From assembly GCA_036491035.1 (NCBI GenBank), contig DASXCU010000066.1, forward strand, positions 1 through 50,886: 50,886 bases of DNA. The letters are read 5' to 3'. Below, in pieces: positions 32,640-41,684 of the stretch. The notes beneath the pieces are model-generated. The model made no database searches. It saw only the letters and a program-made list of their open reading frames with translations, and was not told where the DNA came from. Source of the stretch: Galbitalea sp036491035 (GTDB lineage: Bacteria; Actinomycetota; Actinomycetes; Actinomycetales; Microbacteriaceae). Each line of letters opens with the position of its first letter. Position 1 is the stretch's first letter. The translations under genes were made by a program, and so were the position numbers.

Positions 32640-33723
32640 GAGCCTCTGGCGCGGACAGCCACGTTCGCAGGCCGTTCTCGCACGAGATGATCTGCTCGAT
32701 CGGCACGCGCTCGTCGTCGGCGTGAGCCAGTGTCGGGTCCCCCGGACCATAGTTCACAGCCGGGATCCCGAGGGCGGCGAATCGGGCGACATCCGTCCAG
32801 CCGTACTTCGGCAGGGGCTCGCCTCCGACGGCGGCGACGAATTCCCGCGCGAGCGGGTCGTCGAGTCCCGGCCGCGCGCCCTCGGCGAGGTCGATGACGG
32901 TGAGCTCGAATCCCGCGAACAGCTCGCGAAGGTGCAGGACGGCTTCTGGACCGGTGCGGTCTGGCGCGAAGCGGTAGTTGACGTGCACGGTGGCCTGGTC
33001 GGGAATGACATTCGTCGCGACACCCCCGCCAATCAGTACAGCGTTGAGGCTCTCTCGATAGAACAGCCCGTCGACTTCCCGTTCCTCGGGCTGGTAATCG
33101 GCGAGGATACCGAGAACGGGCGCGAGGTCATGAATCGCGTTGTGTCCGGTCCAGGGCCGAGCCGCATGAGCGCGCCTGCCCGAGGTTGTGACGTCGACCC
33201 GGAGGGTGCCGTTGCAGCCGCCCTCGATATTTCCCGCGGTCGGCTCGCCGAGAATCGCGAAGTCGCCGTCGAGCAAATCCGGACGAGCCCTGGCCAGTCG
33301 TCCGAGCCCGTTGAGTTCGCTCGACACCTCTTCGTTGTCGTACCAGATCCACGTGATGTCGACGGCGGGGCTGCGGAGCTCTGCGGCGAGCTTCAGCTGC
33401 ACTGCGACGCCCGCCTTCATGTCGACCGTGCCCCGTCCCCACAGCTCGGCGCCATCCATTCGGGTCGGCAGGTTGTCATTCACGGGAACCGTGTCGAGGT
33501 GCCCCGCGATCAGCACCCGGCGATCGCGTCCGAGATTCGTTCGCGCGACGAGAGCATCGCCATCCCGGAACAGTTCGAGGTGCGAGGCATCGGCGAGCGA
33601 CGCCTCCACCGCATCGGTGATCGCTTTCTCGTTCCCCGACACCGACTCGATGTCGCAGAGCGCCCGCGTCAACTCGACCGAGGATGCCGCGAGATCGAGT
33701 GCGGGCGCGGAGTCGTGCGGCAT
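32632..33723 (-). CDS. dapE: Succinyl-diaminopimelate desuccinylase
   Basis: 363 residues. M20 metallohydrolase releasing succinate from N-succinyl-LL-diaminopimelate in lysine and peptidoglycan synthesis. Zinc ligands and catalytic residues: HLDTVP (His75, Asp77 neighbour), WGRGTVDMKAG (Asp101), YDNEEV (Glu131/132), FAILGEPT (Glu160), and a late His in AHADDERVP. RRAHAARPWTGHNAIH lies in the dimerisation domain. The start ATG 33723 is supported by TACAAT six bases upstream. Divergent from dapD. Confidence 0.93.
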   Translation of the reverse strand: MPHDSAPALDLAASSVELTRALCDIESVSGNEKAITDAVEASLADASHLELFRDGDALVARTNLGRDRRVLIAGHLDTVPVNDNLPTRMDGAELWGRGTVDMKAGVAVQLKLAAELRSPAVDITWIWYDNEEVSSELNGLGRLARARPDLLDGDFAILGEPTAGNIEGGCNGTLRVDVTTSGRRAHAARPWTGHNAIHDLAPVLGILADYQPEEREVDGLFYRESLNAVLIGGGVATNVIPDQATVHVNYRFAPDRTGPEAVLHLRELFAGFELTVIDLAEGARPGLDDPLAREFVAAVGGEPLPKYGWTDVARFAALGIPAVNYGPGDPTLAHADDERVPIEQIISCENGLRTWLSAPEAHG

Positions 33724-33729
33724 TCGGCA

Positions 33730-33735
33730 ATTGTA
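33730..33735 (-). promoter_or_regulatory. -10 box TACAAT of dapE, probable leaderless promoter
   Basis: Minus strand TACAAT, six bases (TGCCGA), then ATG 33723. A close match to the consensus TATAAT. Its -35 region would fall inside the dapD start. Confidence 0.65.
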
Positions 33736-33743
33736 GGGGTCGG

Positions 33744-33749
33744 TACGCT
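33744..33749 (+). promoter_or_regulatory. -10 box TACGCT of dapD, probable leaderless promoter
   Basis: TACGCT, six bases (GGTGCC), then ATG 33756. Only eight bases separate it from the dapE -10 box. Confidence 0.6.
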
Positions 33750-33755
33750 GGTGCC

Positions 33756-34691
33756 ATGACTTTTCGATCCGCCTGGGGCTACGGACTCGCCACAATCGCA
33801 GGAGACGGAACGGTCCTCGACACGTGGTATCCGAGTCCGAAGCTGGGGGAACTCGCAGCCGGCACCGATCGGCACATCGCGCCGGCCGAGCTCGAGGATG
33901 CGATCGGCGCGGACGCGCGACGGAATGTTCGGATCGACTTCGTCACGGTCGAGATCGACGTCGATGCCGCACCGGCCTCCACCTCTGACGCCTACCTTCG
34001 GCTGCACCTGCTTTCCCACCTGCTAGTCGAGCCGAACACCATCAACCTCGACGGCATCTTCGGACAGCTCCCGATCGTGGCCTGGACGAACGCGGGTCCC
34101 GTGCATCCGACCGACTTCGCTCGGCTGCGGATGCAATTGCAGCGCGCCGGCATCTCGGCGCACAGCTTCGATCGCTTCCCCCGCATGGTCGACTACGTCG
34201 TCCCGCCCCGCATCCGGATTGCTGACACGGCGCGGGTTCGACTCGGCGCTTACCTCTCGCCGGGGACGACGATCATGCACGAGGGTCTCGTGAACTTCAA
34301 TGCCGGCACCCGCGGCACGTCGATGGTGGAGGGACGCATCTCGCAGGGCGTCGTCATCGGCGACGGATCGGATGTCGGGGGCGGCGCGTCCATCATGGGC
34401 ACCCTGTCCGGCGGTGGAACGCAACGCGTGGTCATCGGCGAGCGCGTGCTACTCGGCGCCAACTCCGGGGTCGGCATCTCGATCGGCGATGACAGCGTCG
34501 TCGAGGCGGGACTCTACGTGACCGCCGGCACGAAGGTGAACGTGCTCGGTGACGAACCCCGAACGGTAAAGGCGGTCGAGCTCAGCGGCATCCCCGGCCT
34601 GCTGTTCCGCCGCAACTCGCTCACGGGCGCGGTCGAGGTTGTCGCGCGCACCGGTGACGGCATCCACCTGAACCCGGAGCTGCACCCGTAG
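33756..34691 (+). CDS. dapD: Tetrahydrodipicolinate N-succinyltransferase
   Basis: 311 residues. Left-handed parallel beta-helix acyltransferase that adds succinate to tetrahydrodipicolinate. The hexapeptide-repeat core runs from about 145 to 275 (RIADTARVRLGAYLSPGTTIM, GTSMVEGRISQGVVIGDGSDVGG, GANSGVGISIGDDSVVEAG; each repeat given in part). The N-terminal domain and RMVDYVVPPRIRI are typical of the actinobacterial form (Rv1201c). Together with dapE and the dapC-like gene it supplies three consecutive succinylase-pathway steps. Confidence 0.93.
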   Translation: MTFRSAWGYGLATIAGDGTVLDTWYPSPKLGELAAGTDRHIAPAELEDAIGADARRNVRIDFVTVEIDVDAAPASTSDAYLRLHLLSHLLVEPNTINLDGIFGQLPIVAWTNAGPVHPTDFARLRMQLQRAGISAHSFDRFPRMVDYVVPPRIRIADTARVRLGAYLSPGTTIMHEGLVNFNAGTRGTSMVEGRISQGVVIGDGSDVGGGASIMGTLSGGGTQRVVIGERVLLGANSGVGISIGDDSVVEAGLYVTAGTKVNVLGDEPRTVKAVELSGIPGLLFRRNSLTGAVEVVARTGDGIHLNPELHP

Positions 34692-34694
34692 CCG

Positions 34695-34782
34695 ACACTT
34701 GTTGTGCAGGTAGTTCGCGCCGAAAAGCCCATTTCGCCAGTTGTTTTGTGACGGAGTGCTCGAAACCCCTGCACAACAGTGT
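34695..34782. repeat. 88-bp palindromic intergenic element with 15/16-bp terminal inverted repeats
   Basis: Left arm ACACTTGTTGTGCAGG (34695-34710) and right arm CCTGCACAACAGTGT (34768-34782) are complementary except for one extra base. The 57-bp middle contains its own hairpin, CGAAA/TTTCG, at 34721-34725 and 34732-34736. It fills the gap between the convergent dapD and citrate synthase genes. It may be a bidirectional terminator, a REP-like element or a miniature mobile element. It codes for nothing I can recognise. Confidence 0.6.
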
Positions 34783-34815
34783 TAGCGCGGGCCGACGGTC
34801 GGGCTGAAGAATTAG

Positions 34816-36129
<1,314 letters not shown>

Positions 36130-36135
36130 GCATAC

Positions 36136-36141
36136 AGCCTA
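36136..36141 (-). promoter_or_regulatory. -10 box TAGGCT of citrate synthase, probable leaderless promoter
   Basis: Minus strand TAGGCT, six bases (GTATGC), then GTG 36129. An ATG inside the gap is out of frame. Confidence 0.6.
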
Positions 36142-36203
36142 ATTGGCTGCGGCGTGTACCGTTGCATCCGCCAAAGCCTGCACGAGTTGGTTAGAGGTTG
36201 TCC

Positions 36204-37316
36204 CTAATTAGCGGCGAGCAGCCGTGCGGCGGCGCGAGCGATATCGGCGTCACTGGCGGTCAGCGCGAGTCGCACGTGCACGGCCGGATCATCACCGTAA
36301 AACGAACCAGGCGCGGCGAGGATGCCCCGATCCGCGAGCCATGAGACGGTGTCCAGGGATCTCTCTCCGCGCGTCGCCCACAGGTACAGCCCGGCCCGGC
36401 TGTCGTCGATGCGGAAGCCGGCGGCGACGAGTGCCGCCATCAGCTGTTCGCGCCGTGCGCCATACACCGCGCGCTGTGCGGCCACGTGCACGTCGTTTCC
36501 GAGAGCCACCACCATGGCGGCCTGCACGGGTGCGGGAGGCATCAGTCCGATGTGTTTACGCGCCCCGAGAATCTGGTCGATCAGGTCGCTGCATCCGGCG
36601 ACGAATCCGGCCCGGTAACCGGCAAGGTTCGACTGTTTGCTGAGCGAGTACACCGAGAGCACGTGATCGCGGGAGCCCCGGATCACCTGGGGCTCGAGGA
36701 TGCTTGCGGCCGGCGACGGATATACGGTCTCGCCGTCGGCGGGCCAGGTGAGCTCCGCGTAGCACTCGTCGTTCACGATGACGGCGTCGAGTTCGCGTGC
36801 CCGCGCAACAGCGGCGCGCAGGTACGGGACACCGAGTACGCGGCCGTCCGGGTTGCTCGGCGAGTTCAGCCAGATCAGCTTCGTCTCGCTCGGCCACTCC
36901 CCCGGATCATCCGAGGAGAGCACGGTGGCACCGACGAGCGCGGCCCCGATGGCGTACGTCGGGTACGCCAGGGTGGGCTGCACGACCACGTCGCCCTTTC
37001 CGAGACCGAGCAGCAGCGGCAGAAGGGAGACGAGCTCCTTGGATCCGATGGTCGGCAGAACGTTTGCGACGGTCAACTCGACTCCTCGGCGCCGCGCGTA
37101 CCAGTCGACGATCGCCTCACGCAGCGGCACGCTTCCCGCGGTCTGCGGATAGGAGTGCGCATCGGTCGCCGCAGCGAGCGCCGTGCGGATGAATTCGGGG
37201 GTCGGATCCACGGGGGAACCGACGGACAGGTCGACCAGTCCGTCCGGATACGCCCGGGCCCGCTCGGCGTACTGGGCGATCGTGTCCCAGGGAAAGTCGG
37301 GCAGGTCGAGTGCCAC
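36204..37316 (-). CDS. dapC: Succinyldiaminopimelate aminotransferase (class I/II, DapC-type)
   Basis: 370 residues. PLP aminotransferase of the actinobacterial DapC family (Rv1178-like). LSVGSPVDPTPEFI (30-43), GSKELVSLLP (91-100), NSPSNPDGRVL (151-161, Asn155), NDECYAEL (Asp183), SVYSLSKQSNLAGYRAGF with Schiff-base Lys227 and Arg235, and a final Arg in VHVRLALT. It converts N-succinyl-2-amino-6-ketopimelate to succinyl-diaminopimelate. GTG 37316 follows the ferredoxin stop by four bases, and the fdx-dapC order is the conserved actinobacterial one. Confidence 0.9.
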   Translation of the reverse strand: MALDLPDFPWDTIAQYAERARAYPDGLVDLSVGSPVDPTPEFIRTALAAATDAHSYPQTAGSVPLREAIVDWYARRRGVELTVANVLPTIGSKELVSLLPLLLGLGKGDVVVQPTLAYPTYAIGAALVGATVLSSDDPGEWPSETKLIWLNSPSNPDGRVLGVPYLRAAVARARELDAVIVNDECYAELTWPADGETVYPSPAASILEPQVIRGSRDHVLSVYSLSKQSNLAGYRAGFVAGCSDLIDQILGARKHIGLMPPAPVQAAMVVALGNDVHVAAQRAVYGARREQLMAALVAAGFRIDDSRAGLYLWATRGERSLDTVSWLADRGILAAPGSFYGDDPAVHVRLALTASDADIARAAARLLAAN

Positions 37317-37320
37317 GGGG

Positions 37321-37644
37321 CTAGCCGACGGGCTGCGGCGGAAGCTCGGAAATGAGCGGGTGGTCCTTGTGGATCACACCGACCTTCGCGGCGCCGCCCG
37401 GGGAACCGAGGTCATCGAAGAACTCGACGTTGGCCTTGTAGTAATCGGCCCACTTGTCGGGCACGTCGTCCTCGTAGTAAATCGCCTCGACAGGGCACAC
37501 CGGTTCGCAGGCACCGCAGTCCACGCACTCGTCGGGGTGGATGTACAGCATCCGGTCGCCCTCGTAGATACAGTCGACCGGGCACTCATCGATGCACGCA
37601 CGGTCCTTGAGATCGACGCACGGAAGAGCAATGACGTACGTCAC
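37321..37644 (-). CDS. fdxA: Seven-iron ferredoxin (FdxA/FdxC type)
   Basis: 107 residues. Eight cysteines (9, 17, 21, 25, 40, 43, 46, 50) in the pattern of [3Fe-4S][4Fe-4S] ferredoxins: PCVDLKDRACIDECPVDC (8-25) and HPDECVDCGACEPVCP (36-51). The long C-terminal part with YYKANVEFFDDLGSPGGA is characteristic of the actinobacterial FdxA. Electron carrier in the cytoplasm. GTG start overlaps the MshB-like stop by four bases (GTGA), placing deacetylase, ferredoxin and dapC in one operon. Confidence 0.93.
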   Translation of the reverse strand: MTYVIALPCVDLKDRACIDECPVDCIYEGDRMLYIHPDECVDCGACEPVCPVEAIYYEDDVPDKWADYYKANVEFFDDLGSPGGAAKVGVIHKDHPLISELPPQPVG

Positions 37645-38804
37645 GAGGCTCGCGTTCCTTTCACTTGCTGTGAACTAATCCTACCCGGACCGCGGCGCCG
37701 CCCCTGCGGCCACGCAAGCGCCAGGACGGCGAGAACGGGCGGCGAAATCTCCCACAGGATGCCGGGGCCGTTCTGCGGAATGAGCACGGAACCACCAGCG
37801 GTCTCGAAGGACAAAACCGTGACGATGGCGACCATCCCGAGGGCGGCGAAGGCCGGGACGACGCGAGTGGCGAAGGCGAGTCGAAATCCGACGAAGATGG
37901 CGGCGACGACAAGGATGCCGGCGATCGCGCCGATCCAGATCGGCTGGCCGCCGATCGGCAGCGTGATCTGGTTGTAGACGGTGAGTAGCGCACCCAGCGC
38001 GACGCCGATCACGCCACCGATCACGGCGGCGAAGAAGCGGGCGGCCGGATGCTGCTCCGAGAACGGTATCGGTTCGGACGAGCGGTCGACGACGAGTTCG
38101 AACCGCTCCACCGGAGCGATGGGTCGGCGCTGCCCGCCCGACAGCACGACGCTGTCGCCGTCGATCGTGAGTTGGCTCCGATAGGCGGCCAGGGCGGCGC
38201 GCTTGCGAGCCAGAACGGAGCTGACGTCCACAGCGACTGATCCGCGATCGGTGATCTCGTAGAACGGCACGGCGTAGACCTGTGCGGCGCGGAGGGCCGC
38301 CTCCCGGGTGCGAATGTGGTCGGGGTGGCCGTATCCACCGTTCGCGTCGTAGCTCACGACGACGCTGGGCTGGGTCGCCACGATGACGGCGGCGATGTCG
38401 GCCGCGACATCCGAAAATTCGGCGGCGGTCAGGGATCCAGGGTCCTGCCGGGCGCTGGGCTCTGCACCGCGCGGTCCCCACTCCATTCCGGAGTCGCTGT
38501 ACTTCCGAACCGGTTGACCGTTCCAGCGCGCGTTGACATCGCCCAGGTAGCGGTGGTCGGTAACGCCGAGCGCCTTCATGGCGGCAGCGAGCTCGGCCGT
38601 TCGCACCGCCGCGAGGGATTCGGGCGACTCCAGCGCGCCGTTCAGGTCGTCCGGGATGACTTCGCCGCGCTCGCCTCGCGTGCACGTGAGTACGGTGACG
38701 ATGGCTCCGCGTTCGACAAGTGTGGCGATCGTTCCGCCCGTGTCGAGAGTCTCGTCATCGGGATGAGCGTGGACGAAGAGCACGCGTTCCCCGTCCGCTA
38801 TCAC
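37641..38804 (-). CDS. mshB: MshB/PIG-L family deacetylase fused to a four-helix membrane domain
   Basis: 387 residues. Residues 1-245 form the LmbE/PIG-L zinc deacetylase: VHAHPDDE (11-18, His14 and Asp17) and YGHPDH (158-163, His163) are the zinc and catalytic residues; WNGQPVRKYSDSGMEWGPRG fits MshB, which deacetylates GlcNAc-inositol in mycothiol synthesis. Residues 257-366 hold four transmembrane helices not present in MshB of mycobacteria, where a small membrane gene lies next to mshB (Rv1170/Rv1171). The fusion therefore looks like a joined pair. GTG start with GGGAGG upstream. First gene of the mshB-fdxA-dapC operon. Confidence 0.85.
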   Translation of the reverse strand: MIADGERVLFVHAHPDDETLDTGGTIATLVERGAIVTVLTCTRGERGEVIPDDLNGALESPESLAAVRTAELAAAMKALGVTDHRYLGDVNARWNGQPVRKYSDSGMEWGPRGAEPSARQDPGSLTAAEFSDVAADIAAVIVATQPSVVVSYDANGGYGHPDHIRTREAALRAAQVYAVPFYEITDRGSVAVDVSSVLARKRAALAAYRSQLTIDGDSVVLSGGQRRPIAPVERFELVVDRSSEPIPFSEQHPAARFFAAVIGGVIGVALGALLTVYNQITLPIGGQPIWIGAIAGILVVAAIFVGFRLAFATRVVPAFAALGMVAIVTVLSFETAGGSVLIPQNGPGILWEISPPVLAVLALAWPQGRRRGPGRISSQQVKGTRAS

Positions 38805-38840
38805 CGTGCCTCCCGACTTCCTGAGTGTCCCCTCACACTA

Positions 38841-38870
38841 TTGGACAGAAGTTGTGAGTCTGGTTAGGGT
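38841..38870 (+). promoter_or_regulatory. efeUOB promoter (-35 TTGGAC, -10 TAGGGT)
   Basis: TTGGAC at 38841-38846 and TAGGGT at 38865-38870, spaced 18 bp. The start point would be near 38877, at the edge of the palindrome. One of the few promoters here with a recognisable -35 box. Confidence 0.55.
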
Positions 38871-38876
38871 TGAACA

Positions 38877-38894
38877 GGTAAGGTTAGCCTTACC
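38877..38894. promoter_or_regulatory. Iron-box-like palindrome upstream of efeU (DtxR/IdeR type candidate)
   Basis: GGTAAGGTTAGCCTTACC is an 18-bp inverted repeat with one mismatched pair at the centre. It resembles iron boxes bound by DtxR/IdeR-family repressors (TTAGGTTAGGCTAACC-like) and overlaps the proposed transcription start, so Fe2+-loaded repressor would block efeUOB. Assignment to DtxR/IdeR rather than a Fur-type protein is inferred. Confidence 0.7.
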
Positions 38895-38959
38895 AATATT
38901 CTTCTTGCTGACCACGCCGCGGATCGAGCGGCGACCTCTTCCATTCGCCAGAAATTTCC

Positions 38960-40462
38960 ATGCTCGCCACACTTGTCATCGGCCTCCGTGAGGGTCTCGA
39001 GGCGTCCCTCATCGTCGGCATCATCGCCGCGTTCCTCAAGCGCACCGGCAAACCGCTGCGCCCGATGTGGATCGGTGTCGGAATCGCCGTTGCGCTCAGC
39101 ATCGCGGTCGGCGTGATTCTGCAGGTGGTGTCCGCGAGCCTGCCACAAGCGCAGCAGGAGGGTATGGAGTCGATCATCGGCATCGTCGCCGTCGCGGCGG
39201 TCACCGGCATGATCGGCTGGATGAACGTGCACGCTCGCAACATGCGTGCGGAACTCGAGCAGCACGCCCAGCTCGCCCTGCGCGACGGCACCGCCTGGGC
39301 GCTCGTCGGGATGGCGTTCCTCGCCGTGCTCAAGGAGGGGTTCGAGACCTCGGTGTTCCTGCTCGCGGCGTTCCAGTCGTCGACCAGCTTCCTCGGCGCC
39401 AGCGCGGGCGCGGTGATCGGCGTCGCGATCGCCGTCGCAATCGGCATTGGCATCTTCCGCGGTGGCGTGAAGCTGAACCTCGCCCGTTTCTTCCGAATCA
39501 CCGGGATCTTCCTCGTCCTGGTCGCGGCGGGGCTGGTACTCAGTTCGCTGCGAACCGCTCACGAGGCCGGCTGGATCGAGATCGGCCAGCAGGCCACGAT
39601 CAACCTCGGCTGGCTCGCGCCGAACGGATCCGTGCAGGCGGCGCTGCTGACCGGCGTGCTCGGCATCCCCGCCGATCCGCGACTGATCGAGGTTCTCGGC
39701 TGGCTCGCTTACCTCATCCCAACGATGCTCTTCCTGCTATGGCCGCTGAAGCGCCGCCCGAAAGGGCGCGCGCTCGCGAGCATGCGTCTCGTAATCGCGG
39801 CTGCTCTCGCGCTCACGGCTGCCGTGCTGGCCGTCGCCGTGACCCTTCCTACCTACGCGCCGCCGACGACCGCCAGCGTCCGGAGTGCCGACGGCAGCAC
39901 GACCTCGGTCTCCGTACCCGTGAATCTGGCGACGGCACGAGAGACCACGCACGAGGGCGTGATCTCGCGGGTCGTCACGACCACGGCGAGCGCTCCGACG
40001 CCCGGACGGCCGAAGACACTCACCCTCGACCAGCTCGTCGCCCTCAGCGGCGGCCGACTTCCCATCGGCATCAGCGCTGCGCAAAACCCCGGACCGTACA
40101 CAGCGAACTGGCTCACCCGATCGACGACGTCGGTCTGGGTCTACCGCGCCGGCGTCCTCGACGCGAAGCGCACCGCGACGACCATCGTGACTCTCTCCGG
40201 CGGCGGGCTCCCGGCCCCTCGAACCGTTACACCGGACAGCGCACAGACCGGGTCGTGGGCGCTGTCCGCGGCCACCCGCAGCACGATCGCCGCGCGCATC
40301 GCCGACTCGGATCGCTCGGCATCCGAGCTCCTTCTATGGAAACTCTGGATTCCGCTGGTCCTGACGCTCGCGGCGCTCGTTCTGTGCTTCTACGTACTCC
40401 GTCCACAGCGGCGCAGAACTCCGCGCATTCCCCAGAAGAAAGCCAAGGAAACATACGCATGA
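38960..40462 (+). CDS. efeU: EfeU iron permease (FTR1 family) with extra C-terminal domain
   Basis: 500 residues. The first ~275 residues are the seven-helix FTR1-type permease: REGLEASLIVG (10-20) and KEGFETSVFLL (125-135) are the two RExxE-type iron motifs, the second with Lys for Arg. E. coli EfeU is about 276 residues; here a further ~225 follow: a helix (about 281-298), a Thr/Ser-rich extracytoplasmic domain (about 300-465) with LDQLVALSGGRLPIG, and a last helix (WIPLVLTLAALVLCFYVL) with a basic end. The start fits the family N-terminus exactly (MLATLVIGLREG). No strong ribosome-binding site. Confidence 0.9.
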   Translation: MLATLVIGLREGLEASLIVGIIAAFLKRTGKPLRPMWIGVGIAVALSIAVGVILQVVSASLPQAQQEGMESIIGIVAVAAVTGMIGWMNVHARNMRAELEQHAQLALRDGTAWALVGMAFLAVLKEGFETSVFLLAAFQSSTSFLGASAGAVIGVAIAVAIGIGIFRGGVKLNLARFFRITGIFLVLVAAGLVLSSLRTAHEAGWIEIGQQATINLGWLAPNGSVQAALLTGVLGIPADPRLIEVLGWLAYLIPTMLFLLWPLKRRPKGRALASMRLVIAAALALTAAVLAVAVTLPTYAPPTTASVRSADGSTTSVSVPVNLATARETTHEGVISRVVTTTASAPTPGRPKTLTLDQLVALSGGRLPIGISAAQNPGPYTANWLTRSTTSVWVYRAGVLDAKRTATTIVTLSGGGLPAPRTVTPDSAQTGSWALSAATRSTIAARIADSDRSASELLLWKLWIPLVLTLAALVLCFYVLRPQRRRTPRIPQKKAKETYA

Positions 40463-41682
40463 ATCGCTCTTCCCTCGCACGCACGTCCGCCGTGCTCGCA
40501 GCCGCGGTGGCGCTCGCGCTCGCCGTGAGCTCCTGCTCGACCGGTGGATCGGCTACGAGCGGCTCCGTCGCATCCGTCGTGCACGGCGCCTCACAGGTGT
40601 CGGTAAGCCTGGCCAGCAAGAACGGTAAGGACGTGTGCACTCTCAGCAGCTCCTCCGCGAAAGCGGGTCCGGTGACCTTCACAGTGAAGAACGAGAGCTC
40701 GACCGCGATCTCCGAAGTCGAACTGCTGAGCAACGAGCGCATCCTCGGTGAAAAGGAGAACCTCGCGCCGGGGCTCGCAGCGGTGTCCTTCACCGTGACC
40801 CTGACCGGCGGCACGTACCAGGTGTACTGCCCTGGTGCCGACAAGCAGCTGACAAGCTTTACGATCGCAGGCAAGTCGGTGAAGGTCGCGAACACGGCGA
40901 CCGGGGCGCTGCAGTCCGGCATCGAGGGGTACGCGGCGTACGTCACGCAGGAGGTCACGACCATGATCTCGGCGACGAACGCCCTGAAGTCCGCCGTGGA
41001 CAGCGGCGACGTGACCGCGTCGCAGAAGGCCTACGCGCTTGCCCGCCCGTACTACGAGCGGGTGGAGTCCGACGTCGACGGCTTCATTCTTCCCGGCTTC
41101 AGCGCCACCGATAACGCCGGAAACCTCGACTACCTCATCGACATGCGCGAGTCGAACCTCGACCCGGCCGTCGGCTGGCACGGATTCCATGCCGTCGAGC
41201 GCGACCTGTTCCAGGCGAAGACGATCACCGCGAGCACCAAACAACTGGCTGCAGAGCTCGCCACGAACGTGCAGAAGCTGGATGCGCTGACCAGGTCGCT
41301 GACGTACAAGCCGGAGGATCTCGCGAACGGCGCATCCGACCTGCTGGAAGAGGTGCAGTCGTCCAAGATCACGGGCGAGGAGGAGTCGTACAGCCATATC
41401 GACCTCGTCGACTTCGCCGCGAATGTCGAGGGTGCTCAGCAGGCCTTCGCCTATCTGCAGCCGGGCCTGACCAAGATCGACCCGACACTCACCAGGAAGA
41501 TCGTGACGCAGTTCGCCGCAGTCAATACGCTTCTCGATAAGTACAAGGATTCGTCGGCGCTGGGAGGTTACGTGAGCTACACCGCCGCGCTGCGCACATC
41601 CGACGGGCCGACGCTGTCCGCGGCGGTCGAGGCACTGCACGAGAATCTGGCCACGATCGCGGCGAAGGTCGCGACCGCGTAA
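40459..41682 (+). CDS. efeO: EfeO iron-uptake lipoprotein (cupredoxin + M75 domain)
   Basis: 407 residues. Signal peptide with lipobox VSSC (Cys26). An N-terminal cupredoxin-like domain (about 45-145; VTFTVKNESS, GTYQVYCPGAD) is followed by the M75/imelysin-like helical domain (150-407) with HAVE at 244-247, the HxxE metal site of EfeO/EfeM. It binds periplasmic or cell-surface iron for EfeU. ATG 40459 overlaps the efeU stop by four bases (ATGA) with AAGGAAA upstream. The open frame continues far upstream inside efeU; this is not part of the gene. Confidence 0.92.
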   Translation: MNRSSLARTSAVLAAAVALALAVSSCSTGGSATSGSVASVVHGASQVSVSLASKNGKDVCTLSSSSAKAGPVTFTVKNESSTAISEVELLSNERILGEKENLAPGLAAVSFTVTLTGGTYQVYCPGADKQLTSFTIAGKSVKVANTATGALQSGIEGYAAYVTQEVTTMISATNALKSAVDSGDVTASQKAYALARPYYERVESDVDGFILPGFSATDNAGNLDYLIDMRESNLDPAVGWHGFHAVERDLFQAKTITASTKQLAAELATNVQKLDALTRSLTYKPEDLANGASDLLEEVQSSKITGEEESYSHIDLVDFAANVEGAQQAFAYLQPGLTKIDPTLTRKIVTQFAAVNTLLDKYKDSSALGGYVSYTAALRTSDGPTLSAAVEALHENLATIAAKVATA

Positions 41683-41684
41683 CG

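Noticed and set aside
34791..34802. Second terminator stem after the dapD palindrome
   Set aside because: Only four base pairs (CCGA/TCGG) can form, too weak to call.
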